From Sulfitobacter sp. JL08 (GTDB lineage: Bacteria; Pseudomonadota; Alphaproteobacteria; Rhodobacterales; Rhodobacteraceae), in assembly GCF_003352045.1 (NCBI RefSeq), contig NZ_CP025815.1:1-64000 (forward strand): a stretch of DNA of 64,000 nucleotides, written 5' to 3'. Each line of letters begins with the position of its first letter. Position 1 is the stretch's first letter. The position numbers and the translations under genes were made by a program. Of this stretch, positions 1 through 12,063 are shown piece by piece. A model generated the notes under the pieces. The model searched no databases. It was not told the DNA's origin and saw nothing but the letters and a program-made list of their open reading frames with translations.

Positions 1-1353
1 ATGACTCAAGAAAAATGGGGACAACTCAGACAACAGCTGCTGAAGACGGTAGGTCAGAACAACTATAAGACATGGATCGAGCCTCTGGAATTTTCCGACC
101 TCAAAGATGGCGTTGCCACATTCCATGTCCCGACAAATTTCATCGGAAATTACGTATCTCAAAACTTTGCAGACCTGATCCTGTATGAACTGAATTCAAC
201 AGGTGCATCGGTTCAGCGCGTATCGTTCCGCGTGCCTGCAAATGCCACCGCTATCCCTGCCAAGCCGGTGTTCAAATCGGCCAAGGCCAAACCCCAGACC
301 AGCGAATCCGGCCTGACGGCCGCGCCGCTGGATGCCCGGTTCACATTTGACAGCTTTGTCGTGGGCAAACCCAACGAACTGGCCCATGCGGCTGCGCGCC
401 GTGTCGCCGAAGGTGGGCCTGTAACCTTTAACCCGCTGTTTTTGTATGGCGGGGTCGGGCTCGGTAAAACGCACCTGATGCACGCCATTGCTTGGGAACT
501 GCGCGCCCGTCACCCCGAACTGAACGTGCTGTATCTATCGGCCGAACAGTTCATGTACCGCTTTGTTCAGGCATTGCGCGAACGCAAGATGATGGATTTC
601 AAGGAACTGTTCCGCTCGGTCGATGTGTTGATGGTGGATGATGTTCAGTTCATTGCCGGAAAAGACAGCACGCAGGAAGAGTTCTTCCACACATTCAACG
701 CGCTGGTTGACCAGAACAAACAGATCATCATTTCCGCCGACCGCGCCCCGGGCGAAATCAAGGATCTTGAGGATCGTGTGAAATCGCGGCTGCAATGCGG
801 CCTGGTGGTTGATCTGCATCCCACGGATTACGAATTGCGGTTGGGCATTCTGCAAACCAAAGTTGAAAACTACCGCACCATGTATCCCGAACTGAACATT
901 TCGGATGGCGTGCTGGAATTTCTGGCCCACAGAATCTCCACCAATGTGCGCGTGCTCGAAGGCGCGTTGACCCGCCTTTATGCTTTTGCGTCGCTCGTTG
1001 GCCGTGAAATCACGATGGAACTGACACAGGATTGTCTGGCCGACGTGTTGCGGGCATCGGAACGCAAGATTTCCGTTGAGGAAATCCAGCGCAAGGTTTC
1101 GGATCACTACAATATCCGCCTGTCCGATATGATCGGGCCCAAGCGTGTGCGCACGTATGCGCGGCCCCGACAGGTCGCCATGTATCTGTGCAAGCAGTTG
1201 ACCAGCCGGTCGCTTCCGGAAATCGGGCGTCGGTTCGGCGGGCGCGATCACACCACTGTCATGCATGGCGTCAAGCGCATTGAAGAACTGAAGCAACAGG
1301 ATGGCCAGATCGCCGAAGATATCGAACTGCTGCGCCGCGCGTTAGAGGCGTAG
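1..1353 (+). CDS. dnaA: chromosomal replication initiator protein DnaA
   Basis: DnaA is the AAA+ ATPase that binds DnaA boxes, melts the origin and helps load the helicase. The 450-residue product shows the family layout: an N-terminal domain I (about 1-90), a short linker, the AAA+ module with Walker A GGVGLGKTH at 150-158 and Walker B-type VDVLMVDDVQF near 210, and a C-terminal DNA-binding domain carrying GGRDHTTVMHGVKRI, close to the DnaA signature. The window starts exactly at its ATG, so promoter and ribosome-binding site are not visible. It is followed by dnaN, recF and gyrB, the classical dnaA neighbourhood. No frameshift or missing motif is seen. Confidence 0.98.
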   Translation: MTQEKWGQLRQQLLKTVGQNNYKTWIEPLEFSDLKDGVATFHVPTNFIGNYVSQNFADLILYELNSTGASVQRVSFRVPANATAIPAKPVFKSAKAKPQTSESGLTAAPLDARFTFDSFVVGKPNELAHAAARRVAEGGPVTFNPLFLYGGVGLGKTHLMHAIAWELRARHPELNVLYLSAEQFMYRFVQALRERKMMDFKELFRSVDVLMVDDVQFIAGKDSTQEEFFHTFNALVDQNKQIIISADRAPGEIKDLEDRVKSRLQCGLVVDLHPTDYELRLGILQTKVENYRTMYPELNISDGVLEFLAHRISTNVRVLEGALTRLYAFASLVGREITMELTQDCLADVLRASERKISVEEIQRKVSDHYNIRLSDMIGPKRVRTYARPRQVAMYLCKQLTSRSLPEIGRRFGGRDHTTVMHGVKRIEELKQQDGQIAEDIELLRRALEA

Positions 1354-1427
1354 CGGCACGCGGCTCTGTCTGTAACTGCCCCATCGTGGCGGGTGGGCAA
1401 TCAAATCGAACGCACATTTCCCTAATT

Positions 1428-1458
1428 CCGGCGCTGGCTTGCGCAAAGCTTGCGCCGG
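1428..1458 (+). other. stem-loop between dnaA and dnaN
   Basis: A 7-bp arm CCGGCGC/GCGCCGG, one mismatch, and a further 5 bp including one G-U pair enclose a 5-nt loop. It lies 75 nt after the dnaA stop and is followed by a T-rich but interrupted stretch (AATTTCCGTTTTCC). It could be a weak dnaA terminator or an attenuator in the dnaA-dnaN transcript. The structure is read directly from sequence. The function is inference. Confidence 0.5.
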
Positions 1459-1513
1459 AAACACAATTTCCGTTTTCCTGATCACTCTGACACCCGATGT
1501 TCCAAGCGGCATC

Positions 1514-1542
1514 TTGACCCTTGCTCCAAAGCAATGGACAAA
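1514..1542 (+). promoter_or_regulatory. possible dnaN promoter
   Basis: TTGACC is followed after 17 nt by GACAAA. The -35 is good and the -10 is poor. It lies about 80 nt before the dnaN ATG, inside the 267-nt dnaA-dnaN gap and beyond the stem-loop. This is a weak prediction. Confidence 0.3.
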
Positions 1543-1620
1543 CGAACACAGAACAAAATGCTTGTACGGGGGGCACAAACCGCTAGGTTGCTCGTCCCGG
1601 TAGTCCAAAGGGTGGAACAC

Positions 1621-2739
1621 ATGAAACTCAGCATCGAACGCGGCGCATTGCTCAAGGCCGTGTCTCAGGCCCAGTCGGTTGTGGAACGGCGCAACACGAT
1701 CCCCATTCTGGCCAACGTGCTGATCGAAGCGGAAGGCAGTGATGTGCATTTCCGTGCCACCGATCTGGATATCGAAGTGGTCGACAAGGCACCTGCGCAG
1801 GTCGAACGGGCAGGCGCAACCACTGTGTCAGCCACGACTTTGCACGAAATCGTGCGTAAGCTTCCGGACGGGGCACTTGTTACCCTGACAGCGGATAATG
1901 CTGCAGGACGCCTCACAGTCGAAGCGGGAAGGTCGAACTTTTCCCTTGCGACGCTTCCGAAGGAAGATTTTCCCGTCATGGCGTCCTCGGAATATGCATC
2001 CAATTTTTCTGCGCCCGCACCGGTGTTGCGCAGGTTGTTCGACAAATCGAAATTTGCGATTTCCACTGAAGAAACACGGTATTATCTGAACGGCGTCTAT
2101 ATGCACATATCGGATGCGGATGGCGGCAAGGTTCTGCGCTGTGTTGCAACCGATGGCCACCGGCTGGCCCGCATCGATGCGCCGTTGCCGGAAGGCGCGG
2201 GCGACATGCCCGGTGTTATCGTACCCAGAAAAACCGTTGGTGAGCTGCGCAAACTGCTGGAAGACGACGATATGCAGATCGCGGTATCTGTTTCGGAAAC
2301 AAAGGTCCGTTTTGCAACGCCGGATATCACACTGACGTCCAAAGTGATTGATGGAACATTCCCGGACTACACGCGCGTTATCCCGCAGGGAAATACGCGC
2401 AAACTCGAAGTGGATGCCGCCGAATTTGCCCAGGCCGTTGATCGTGTCGCAACCGTATCCTCCGAACGGTCGCGCGCTGTCAAACTGGCGCTGGACGAAG
2501 ATCGCCTGATCCTGTCTGTCAACGCCCCCGACAGCGGTGCCGCCGAAGAGGAACTGGCGGTTGCCTATGGCGATGAACGGCTGGAAATCGGGTTCAATGC
2601 AAAATACCTTCTGGAAATTGCATCTCAGGTGGATCGCGAAAACGCGGTGTTCATGTTCAACTCGGCCGGCGATCCGACACTGATGCGCGAAGGCAACGAT
2701 ACCAGCGCCGTCTATGTTGTCATGCCGATGCGCGTGTGA
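1621..2739 (+). CDS. dnaN: DNA polymerase III beta subunit (sliding clamp)
   Basis: The beta clamp encircles DNA and tethers DNA polymerase III. The reading frame is open upstream to 1450, but the family begins MKLSIERGALLKAVSQAQ, which places the start at the ATG at 1621 and gives 372 residues, the normal length. Three repeated clamp domains are expected. The recognisable core includes YLNGVYMH, CVATDGHRLA in the middle domain, and the C-terminal VYVVMPMRV, matching the conserved clamp end (usually MPMRL). It lies between dnaA and recF, all on the same strand, and is intact. Confidence 0.97.
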   Translation: MKLSIERGALLKAVSQAQSVVERRNTIPILANVLIEAEGSDVHFRATDLDIEVVDKAPAQVERAGATTVSATTLHEIVRKLPDGALVTLTADNAAGRLTVEAGRSNFSLATLPKEDFPVMASSEYASNFSAPAPVLRRLFDKSKFAISTEETRYYLNGVYMHISDADGGKVLRCVATDGHRLARIDAPLPEGAGDMPGVIVPRKTVGELRKLLEDDDMQIAVSVSETKVRFATPDITLTSKVIDGTFPDYTRVIPQGNTRKLEVDAAEFAQAVDRVATVSSERSRAVKLALDEDRLILSVNAPDSGAAEEELAVAYGDERLEIGFNAKYLLEIASQVDRENAVFMFNSAGDPTLMREGNDTSAVYVVMPMRV

Positions 2740-2800
2740 CCCAGAACGGGAACCGGCGAAAACCCCTCTGCGCGGCGACTGACGCAAACGGACATACCTG

Positions 2801-3910
2801 ATGACGTCACTTCATATTTCTGAACTGACGTTGTCCCATTTCCGCTCGCATAAAATGGCGCGGATCGCCTGCGATGGCCGCCCTGTGGCGATTTTTGGGC
2901 CCAACGGCGCGGGTAAAACCAACATTCTCGAGGCTGTATCGCTGTTTTCGCCGGGGCGCGGACTGCGCCGTTCCAGTGCCGAAGATATGGCCCGCCGCCC
3001 TGAAGCCTTGGGATGGAAGCTGACAGGCATCCTGCACTCGCTCGCTCAGGTACACGAGGTCGAAATCTGGTCTGAAAGTGGCGCTGCCCGCCAGGTAAAA
3101 ATTGATGGCAAATCGGCCTCGCAACTGGCGCTGGGTCGGATTGCGCGCGTCTTGTGGCTGATCCCGTCGATGGATCGGCTTTGGATCGAAGGGGCCGAGG
3201 GCCGGAGGCGTTTTCTGGATCGCATGACGCTCAGCTTCATACCGACCCATGCCGAGGTATCGTTGGCGTATGACAAGGCAATGCGCGAACGTAACCGCCT
3301 GCTGAAGGATCAGGTGCGCGAACCGTCATGGTACACCGCACTCGAGGCCCAGATGGCCAGTGCCGGGGCCACCATCCATGCCAACCGGATCGCCGCACTG
3401 GCTCTGCTGGCCGATGCCCAGCAGGATGCGCAAACGGCTTTTCCCAGTGCCACGCTGGAATTGATACAGACCGATGGCGACATGCCCGAAACCCAAGATG
3501 CGCTGCGCGATGCTTTTGCCGAAAACCGGTTCCGTGATCTGGTGGCCGGGCGCACCCTGATCGGCCCGCACAGAACGGATGTTTACGGCGTTTATGCCGC
3601 AAAAAATGTGCCGGCGCGCGATTGTTCCACGGGCGAACAAAAGGCGCTGCTTGTGTCCCTTATTCTGGCGAACGCAAGGGCCCTGACCCGTGAATTCGGC
3701 GCGCCGCCGCTGTTGCTTCTGGACGAGGTCGGCGCCCATCTTGATGCAGATCGCCGTGCTGCCCTTTATGACGAGGTTGTCACACTGGGTGCGCAGGCAT
3801 GGATGACAGGCACCGGCCCGGAATTGTTCGACACGATGGGCGACCGCGCAATGTATCTGGAAGTGACCGAAGAATCCGGTCTTTCACAGGTGCGACAGGC
3901 GCAACCCTGA
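2801..3910 (+). CDS. recF: DNA replication and repair protein RecF
   Basis: RecF is an SMC-like ABC ATPase that acts with RecO and RecR to load RecA at single-strand gaps. The 369-residue product carries Walker A GPNGAGKTN at about residues 34-42, the ABC-type signature STGEQKALLVSLILANARA and the Walker B LLLLDEVGAHLD with D-loop near the C terminus. Length fits the family (about 360-380). It starts 61 nt after dnaN and ends 137 nt before gyrB, so it may be read from the dnaN promoter. Confidence 0.97.
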   Translation: MTSLHISELTLSHFRSHKMARIACDGRPVAIFGPNGAGKTNILEAVSLFSPGRGLRRSSAEDMARRPEALGWKLTGILHSLAQVHEVEIWSESGAARQVKIDGKSASQLALGRIARVLWLIPSMDRLWIEGAEGRRRFLDRMTLSFIPTHAEVSLAYDKAMRERNRLLKDQVREPSWYTALEAQMASAGATIHANRIAALALLADAQQDAQTAFPSATLELIQTDGDMPETQDALRDAFAENRFRDLVAGRTLIGPHRTDVYGVYAAKNVPARDCSTGEQKALLVSLILANARALTREFGAPPLLLLDEVGAHLDADRRAALYDEVVTLGAQAWMTGTGPELFDTMGDRAMYLEVTEESGLSQVRQAQP

Positions 3911-3991
3911 CGGCCGTTTGCGCTTTGGAACGGGTGCTTTTGTGCTTGGGCGAAATACCCCGCCAAAAGGCACAAAATATAGGGCAAACGC

Positions 3992-4020
3992 GTGACATCC
4001 CCCCCAATACCCAGTATAAA
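3992..4020 (+). promoter_or_regulatory. probable gyrB promoter
   Basis: GTGACA and TATAAA are separated by exactly 17 nt, close to a sigma-70-type consensus. The predicted transcript start lies about 20 nt before the gyrB ATG at 4048, and the intervening leader contains AAAGGGA as ribosome-binding site. Only the sequence match supports it. Confidence 0.55.
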
Positions 4021-4032
4021 AAGCGAAAATAA

Positions 4033-6465
<2,433 letters not shown>

Positions 6466-6473
6466 GTCTGAAT

Positions 6474-6520
6474 ACGGGCGGCTACAGCGCGTTTGTGCGG
6501 GAACCGCCCGTTTCGGTTTT
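6474..6520 (+). terminator. intrinsic terminator of gyrB
   Basis: An 8-bp stem ACGGGCGG/CCGCCCGT encloses a 22-nt loop and is followed by TTTCGGTTTT. It begins 9 nt after the gyrB stop codon. The U-tract is interrupted by CGG, so termination may be incomplete. Confidence 0.7.
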
Positions 6521-6586
6521 CTGATCCGAACCAAGCACTGAAACTGGCGCTATACATTGCCCCGCGCCGTGCCTAACGTCGCGGTT

Positions 6587-7801
6587 ATGCAAGGCAGCGA
6601 CATACACGACAGCAGCTATTCCTGGACGCGGTTGATCATCACGCTGATCATCGCGACAGTCGCCAATGTCGGCATGTGGGCCGTTATCATAGTGATGCCC
6701 GCGGTCGAGGTTGAATTCAACGCGGGCCGTGCAGAAGCATCAAAGCCCTACACCCTGACAATGATCGGATTTGCACTGGGCAATTTGCTGATTGGCCGAC
6801 TGGTCGATCGCTTTGGCGTGACTGTAGCCTTGATTGGCGCCGCACTGGTCAGCGCGCTGGCCTATCTGTGCGCGATTCTGTCCGGATCCATTTTCGTTTT
6901 GTCGCTTGCGCATCTTTTGCTGGGGCTGGGAACGGCGGTGGGATTTGGGCCGCTGATCGCCGATATTTCGCATTGGTTCCTGCGCAAGCGCGGCATTGCT
7001 GTCGCGTTGGTGGCAAGCGGGAATTATCTGTCGGGCGCGATTTGGCCGACTTTGCTGGCCGACATTCTGACAGCCGACGGCTGGCGCCATGTTTACATGA
7101 TCCTCGCCATAATGACGCTCGCCGTGGTCATTCCGCTGTCCTTCCTGCTTCGCCGCCGTGTTCCGGAAGATGCCCACGGCAAGGCGCAGGCTGCTGCCAC
7201 CTTGCGCGCGCGCAGCACCGGGTTTTCACCGCGCACATTGCAGTATCTGCTGGGGCTGGCGGGCATCGGATGCTGCGTGGCCATGTCGATGCCGCAGGTT
7301 CATATCGTTTCCTACTGCGTCGGGTTGGGCTACGGGCCGGTTGTCGGCGCTGAAATGCTGTCGCTGATGTTACTGGGGGGCGTTGTCTCGCGCGTCTTGT
7401 CGGGCGTTCTGGCCGACAAGGTGGGTGGCGTTATCACTTTGCTGGTCGGTTCGACATTGCAGTGTATCGCCCTGTTTTTGTACCTGCCCTATGACGGGCT
7501 TGTGCCACTTTATGTCATCAGCCTGATTTTCGGCCTTTCGCAAGGTGGAATAGTGCCCAGTTACGCGTTGATTGTGCGCGAATACATGCCTGCAAAAGAG
7601 GCGGGTGCACGTGTCGGATTTGTCATGATGATGACGATCCTCGGGATGGCGCTGGGCGGTTGGATGTCGGGCTGGATCTACGACATGACAGGTTCATATC
7701 AGGCGGCGTTTCTGAACGGCATTGTCTGGAACCTGATGAACATGGGCATCATGGTGATGCTTCTGTTGCGCGGCCGCCCGCGGCAGATGGTACCTGCTTA
7801 A
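6587..7801 (+). CDS. MFS transporter, OFA/monocarboxylate-like
   Basis: This is a major facilitator superfamily carrier of about 404 residues with roughly twelve hydrophobic helices. The MFS loop-2 motif appears as GNLLIGRLVDRFGV near residue 60, and the second half repeats it as LSGVLADKVGG. The overall pattern resembles the oxalate/formate-antiporter and monocarboxylate group, but the substrate cannot be read from sequence. The frame is open from a TTG at 6557 and a GTG at 6569. I use the ATG at 6587, since no upstream candidate has a clear ribosome-binding site. It is convergent with trhO, leaving a single base between the stops. Confidence 0.85.
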   Translation: MQGSDIHDSSYSWTRLIITLIIATVANVGMWAVIIVMPAVEVEFNAGRAEASKPYTLTMIGFALGNLLIGRLVDRFGVTVALIGAALVSALAYLCAILSGSIFVLSLAHLLLGLGTAVGFGPLIADISHWFLRKRGIAVALVASGNYLSGAIWPTLLADILTADGWRHVYMILAIMTLAVVIPLSFLLRRRVPEDAHGKAQAAATLRARSTGFSPRTLQYLLGLAGIGCCVAMSMPQVHIVSYCVGLGYGPVVGAEMLSLMLLGGVVSRVLSGVLADKVGGVITLLVGSTLQCIALFLYLPYDGLVPLYVISLIFGLSQGGIVPSYALIVREYMPAKEAGARVGFVMMMTILGMALGGWMSGWIYDMTGSYQAAFLNGIVWNLMNMGIMVMLLLRGRPRQMVPA

Positions 7802-7802
7802 C

Positions 7803-8711
7803 TCAGGTTTTGGGGCCCATGTGGGTTTCGCCGCGCGATCTGGCCAGGGCAATCTGCTTCTGGCGTTCTCGGAACCGGTTCTTGTCCTGCTCTGACGTTT
7901 CGTCCACGCAGTGGAAACACGATACGCCTTCTTCGTAATCGGGCCGGTCGGTATCACTGGGCAGGATCGGGCGGCGGCAGGCGTGGCACAACATGTGCGG
8001 CCCCTCGGCCAGACCGTGACCCACTGACACCCTGCCGTCAAACACGAAACATTCGCCCTGCCACGTACTGTCTTTCGCGGGCACGTCTTCAAGGTACTTC
8101 AGTATGCCGCCATGCAGGTGAAACACCTCTTCCACGCCTTGGCCCAGAAGGTAGTTGGTTGATTTTTCGCACCGGATACCCCCGGTGCAGAACATCGCGA
8201 TCCGCTTGTTGTGAAACCGGTGTTTGTTTTTTCCCCACCATTCGGGAAATTCACCGAATGACTTTGTTGCGGGGTCAACTGCGCCCTCAAAGGTACCAAT
8301 TGCCACCTCGTAATCATTGCGCGTGTCAATCACGGCCACATCCGGGCTTTGGATCAACGCGTTCCAGTCTGCTGGTTCAACATAGTTCCCGACCCGTGCG
8401 CGCGGGTCCACATCGGGCTGGCCCATGGTAACGATCTCACGCTTCAGGCGCACTTTCATCCGGTTGAACGGCGCATCGGCAGACGTGCTCTCCTTCCACT
8501 CCAGATTGCCGCATCCGGGCAATGATCTGATATGCGACAGCACGGCATCAATCCCGGCGCGCGATCCGGCAATGGTGCCGTTAATCCCTTCACCGGCCAG
8601 CAGAAGTGTCCCTTTGACTCCGTTGGCACAACACATTTCAGCCAGCGGCCCCTTGACCTTGGCGGGATCTGCAAAACGCGTGAAATGATAAAGTGCAGCG
8701 ATTGTATACAT
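7803..8711 (-). CDS. trhO: tRNA uridine(34) hydroxylase TrhO, rhodanese family
   Basis: TrhO (YceA family) catalyses prephenate-independent, oxygen-dependent formation of 5-hydroxyuridine at wobble position 34 of tRNA. The product has 302 residues if it starts at the ATG at 8711 ([13 protein letters not shown]), the conserved family start, although the frame stays open further upstream. It has an N-terminal ferredoxin-like domain with [10 protein letters not shown], and a central rhodanese domain with VIDTRNDYE and the active-site loop [12 protein letters not shown], where Cys175 is the expected catalytic residue. A C-terminal tail carries CHACRRP and CFHC Cys pairs that could bind zinc. It is divergent from pncA with a 79-nt gap. 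Confidence 0.92.
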   Translation of the reverse strand: MYTIAALYHFTRFADPAKVKGPLAEMCCANGVKGTLLLAGEGINGTIAGSRAGIDAVLSHIRSLPGCGNLEWKESTSADAPFNRMKVRLKREIVTMGQPDVDPRARVGNYVEPADWNALIQSPDVAVIDTRNDYEVAIGTFEGAVDPATKSFGEFPEWWGKNKHRFHNKRIAMFCTGGIRCEKSTNYLLGQGVEEVFHLHGGILKYLEDVPAKDSTWQGECFVFDGRVSVGHGLAEGPHMLCHACRRPILPSDTDRPDYEEGVSCFHCVDETSEQDKNRFRERQKQIALARSRGETHMGPKT

Positions 8712-8790
8712 GCGCCGCCCAATACGATGTTGCACGCGCACGGACAAGACGTAGGGTAGTAAAAAACAGACGCGACAAAGGAGCCCGGCC

Positions 8791-9387
8791 ATGACACAGG
8801 CGCTGATTGTGATCGACGTGCAAAACGATTTTTGCCCCGGTGGCGCACTGGCTGTACCCGATGGTGATAGCATTGTACCCGGCATCAATGCGCTGATGGC
8901 GGAATTCACGACGGTTCTTCTGACACAGGATTGGCATCCCGCAGGACACAGTTCATTCGCTTCGTCCCACAAGGATGCCGCTGCCTACGACATGATCGAC
9001 ATGCCCTACGGCCCGCAAGTGTTGTGGCCGGATCACTGCATTCAGGGTGGTATTGGTGCGCAATTTCACCCTGACCTGCAGGTGGATCGTGCCGATCTTA
9101 TTCTGCGCAAAGGCTATAACCCTGAAATCGACAGTTATTCCGCCCTGTTCGAAAACGATCACAAAACCCCGACAGGGCTGGACGGGTATTTGCGCAGTCG
9201 CGGGATAACACACCTTACAATAGTCGGTCTGGCTCTGGATTTCTGCGTGAATTTCTCGGCCGTGGATGCGGCAAAGGCCGGGTTTGATGTTCGCGTCGAT
9301 ACATCGCTTTGCCGCGCGATTGATCTGAACGGATCGCTTCAGCAGGCAACGGACGGGATGATCGCCGCTGGTGTAACACTGTCATGA
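8791..9387 (+). CDS. pncA: nicotinamidase
   Basis: PncA hydrolyses nicotinamide to nicotinate for NAD salvage by the Preiss-Handler route. The 198-residue isochorismatase-fold protein has the catalytic Asp in [14 protein letters not shown], metal-binding residues in [13 protein letters not shown], Lys in [15 protein letters not shown] and the nucleophilic Cys in [21 protein letters not shown] precedes the ATG. A cupin gene and pncB follow on the same strand, so nicotinate produced here would pass to PncB. Confidence 0.95.
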   Translation: MTQALIVIDVQNDFCPGGALAVPDGDSIVPGINALMAEFTTVLLTQDWHPAGHSSFASSHKDAAAYDMIDMPYGPQVLWPDHCIQGGIGAQFHPDLQVDRADLILRKGYNPEIDSYSALFENDHKTPTGLDGYLRSRGITHLTIVGLALDFCVNFSAVDAAKAGFDVRVDTSLCRAIDLNGSLQQATDGMIAAGVTLS

Positions 9388-9423
9388 ACATGCATTGGAC
9401 TGAACTGAAGAAAGGATGCCCAG

Positions 9424-9759
9424 ATGAACCTGCCAGACTTTATTCTGAACGCTGGAACGCTTGATTTGCCGATACCCGAAGACATCGTCACGGCAACGGG
9501 TTTTCGATCCGAAAAAGGACTGGTTGCGTTCTTTAACGTCCACAAGGATGTAACTTTGCCGCCCCATTCCCACGGCGCACAATGGGGGACGGTTCTGGAA
9601 GGATCGATCGCGCTGACCATGAACGGTGTGACCAGAACCTACGGACCGGGTGAAAGCTATGATATTCCCGCCGGGGTGGAACACGGCGCGACCGTGCCGG
9701 CGGGTTCCAAGCTCATCGATATATTCGAAGAGTCGGACCGCTATGCATTTCGGACCTAG
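9424..9759 (+). CDS. small cupin-domain protein
   Basis: This 111-residue protein is a single cupin barrel. The metal-binding motifs are recognisable as LPPHSHGAQWGTVLEGSIAL (residues about 44-63) and YDIPAGVEHGATVPAG. It begins 36 nt after pncA with AAAGGAT as ribosome-binding site and ends 90 nt before pncB, so it is probably part of the same transcript. No enzymatic activity can be assigned. Its place inside a nicotinamide salvage series suggests sensing or modifying a pyridine compound, but that is inference. Confidence 0.8.
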   Translation: MNLPDFILNAGTLDLPIPEDIVTATGFRSEKGLVAFFNVHKDVTLPPHSHGAQWGTVLEGSIALTMNGVTRTYGPGESYDIPAGVEHGATVPAGSKLIDIFEESDRYAFRT

Positions 9760-9849
9760 CTGAATCCATCGGCTGCGCGCATCGCCAAGCCTTGCCACGC
9801 AACCGCGCCTTTGCTTTAACCGTCCGGAACCCAAAAGACGGAGCCGGAC

Positions 9850-11142
9850 ATGGTCGATATTGCCACCCGCGTCTATAACCACAAATGGAAGATCGACCCG
9901 ATTGTCCGATCTTTGATCGATACGGACTTTTACAAGTTGCTGATGTGCCAATCGGTGTTTCGCAACAAGCCGGACACGCATGTCACGTTTTCGCTGATCA
10001 ACCGGTCAACCCATATTCCATTGGCCACACTTGTCGACGAAGGCGAATTGCGCGAACAACTGGATCACATCCGGTCTTTGTCCCTGTCGCGGGGGGAAAG
10101 CACATGGATGCGCGGCAACACGTTTTACGGCAAGCGCCAGATGTTCCGCCCCGATTTCATGGACTGGTTCGAAAACCTGTCGCTTCCACCCTATCATCTG
10201 GAGCGCAAAGGCGATCAGTACGAACTGACGTTCGAAGGGGCGTGGCCCGAAGTGATGTTATGGGAAATTCCCGCGCTGGCCGTCCTGATGGAACTGCGCA
10301 GCCGCGCTGTTCTGAATGATATGGGCCGCTTTGAACTGCAGGTGCTGTATGCCCGCGCCATGACCCGTGTCTGGGAAAAGATCGAAGCGCTGCGCGATAT
10401 CCCGAACCTGAGCATTGCCGATTTCGGCACCCGTCGTCGTCATTCCTATCTTTGGCAGGATTGGTGCGTTCAGGCCATGCGCGAAGGACTGGGTGAAAAC
10501 TTTACCGGTACGTCCAATTGCCTCATTGCCAAGAACCGCGAGGTCGAGGCGATCGGCACCAACGCGCATGAACTGCCGATGGTCTATTCCGCACTGGCCA
10601 ACTCTGACGCCGAACTGGCGAAAGCCCCTTACGAGGTATTGTCGGACTGGCACGAGGAACATGACGGCAATCTGCGCATTATCCTGCCCGACACCTATGG
10701 AACGGAAGGGTTCCTGAAAAATGCGCCCGACTGGCTGGCTGGCTGGACAGGGATACGCGTCGACAGCGGCGACCCCGCTGCGGCTGCAGAAATTGCGATA
10801 CGCTGGTGGAGGGAAAGAGGCGAAGATCCAACCGAAAAACGCGTTATCTTTTCCGACGGTCTGGATGTTGCCAAGATCGCGGAACTTCAGGCGCAATTTG
10901 ACGGACGCGTCAAAGTCTCTTTCGGGTGGGGAACGCTGCTGACCAACGATTTTCGCGGTTTCGCCCCCAATGATACGCTGGCCCCGTTTTCGCTGGTGTG
11001 CAAGGCGGTATCGGCCAATGGCCGTCCGACCGTCAAACTATCGGACAACCCGAACAAGGCGATGGGACCGGCAAAGGAAATCGAACGCTACAAGGCTGTT
11101 TTTGGTGTCGGGGCGCAAGACCGTCAGGAAGTCGTGGTATAG
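9850..11142 (+). CDS. pncB: nicotinate phosphoribosyltransferase
   Basis: PncB joins nicotinate and PRPP, with ATP, to form nicotinate mononucleotide. The 430-residue product shows the family N terminus SLIDTDFYKLLMCQ, the FGTRRRHSY block, GTSNCLIAK and the C-terminal VKVSFGWGTLLTNDF loop that binds the phosphoribosyl group. GGAGCCGG precedes the ATG. With pncA upstream it completes the first two steps of nicotinamide salvage. Confidence 0.96.
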   Translation: MVDIATRVYNHKWKIDPIVRSLIDTDFYKLLMCQSVFRNKPDTHVTFSLINRSTHIPLATLVDEGELREQLDHIRSLSLSRGESTWMRGNTFYGKRQMFRPDFMDWFENLSLPPYHLERKGDQYELTFEGAWPEVMLWEIPALAVLMELRSRAVLNDMGRFELQVLYARAMTRVWEKIEALRDIPNLSIADFGTRRRHSYLWQDWCVQAMREGLGENFTGTSNCLIAKNREVEAIGTNAHELPMVYSALANSDAELAKAPYEVLSDWHEEHDGNLRIILPDTYGTEGFLKNAPDWLAGWTGIRVDSGDPAAAAEIAIRWWRERGEDPTEKRVIFSDGLDVAKIAELQAQFDGRVKVSFGWGTLLTNDFRGFAPNDTLAPFSLVCKAVSANGRPTVKLSDNPNKAMGPAKEIERYKAVFGVGAQDRQEVVV

Positions 11143-11163
11143 CACAAACGATCCAAAACCGCT

Positions 11164-12063
11164 TTACAGCTTGCGCCGTCGCAACCGCCTTTCGCGCCAG
11201 ACGATCATCAATCCTCCAAACGCGATGAGAACCGCACCGGGGAACAGATCGTCCAGAGGCGCTTCGCCAAAAAATACCCAGCCGAAAACAAAAGCGATAA
11301 GAATACCAAAGTAGTTAAACGGGGCCAGATTGCTTTGCTCGGTCATCCGGTAGGAAATGACCAGAGACAGCACGGCAGACCCGCCAAAAACACCCATTGC
11401 CATGATCCACAACACATCTTCGCCACCACGCACCTGCGAGAACCCGCCCGTGGCCCATGCCAGCGCAAATGCTCCGACCATGGATGTCGCACTGGAATAA
11501 AGGTTGATCAGCGGGCTGGGTAAATCCACATCCATCCGCCGTGCCAGGACGCCGGAAAGCGCGTATAGAAATGCTGCCGCCAGTGGCAGCAGCGCGTCAT
11601 AGCTAAAGCTGTCACCGCCCGGTCGCACGATCATGACGACACCTGCAAATCCCACCATAACCGCAGCCCAACGTGCGGCGCCAACCCGTTCGCCCAGCAA
11701 AGGCACCGCCAGCGCAGTCATGAAAAGCGCATTGGCATATGTGATTGTGGACGCCGTGGCAAATGCGAGCCGCCCCAGCGACAGATAGAAAAAGAATTGT
11801 GCAAACGTAGTCAGAATCCCGCGCAGACACGCCAACTTCCATTGGCGCATTTTCAGAATGCGACCTTTCTGATGCCAACTGCGCGAAGACCAAAGCGCAA
11901 TCGCGCTTGGGATCAGACCAAACAGGTTGCGATAGGCGCTCAACTCGGCGGCGCCGTAATAACCCGACAGCAATTTGATGATCAGACCCATGAAATCGAA
12001 TAGAACGATTGCCAGAAGGCTTAGCAAAATCGCGGGCACAACCCTGTCGTCTCGCACATCCAC
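11164..12063 (-). CDS. EamA-family DMT exporter
   Basis: This 299-residue integral membrane protein of the drug/metabolite transporter superfamily has about ten hydrophobic helices arranged as two EamA repeats (roughly residues 10-140 and 155-290). Recognisable blocks include GYYGAAELSAYRNLFGLIPS in the first repeat and NYFGILIAFVFGWVFFGEAP in the second. The C terminus is strongly basic (WRERRLRRRKL). The substrate is unknown. It is convergent with pncB, 21 nt apart. Confidence 0.85.
   Translation of the reverse strand: MDVRDDRVVPAILLSLLAIVLFDFMGLIIKLLSGYYGAAELSAYRNLFGLIPSAIALWSSRSWHQKGRILKMRQWKLACLRGILTTFAQFFFYLSLGRLAFATASTITYANALFMTALAVPLLGERVGAARWAAVMVGFAGVVMIVRPGGDSFSYDALLPLAAAFLYALSGVLARRMDVDLPSPLINLYSSATSMVGAFALAWATGGFSQVRGGEDVLWIMAMGVFGGSAVLSLVISYRMTEQSNLAPFNYFGILIAFVFGWVFFGEAPLDDLFPGAVLIAFGGLMIVWRERRLRRRKL

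Noticed and set aside
1828-2787. 319-residue open frame opposite dnaN
   Set aside because: Antisense shadow of dnaN with His- and Arg-rich composition.
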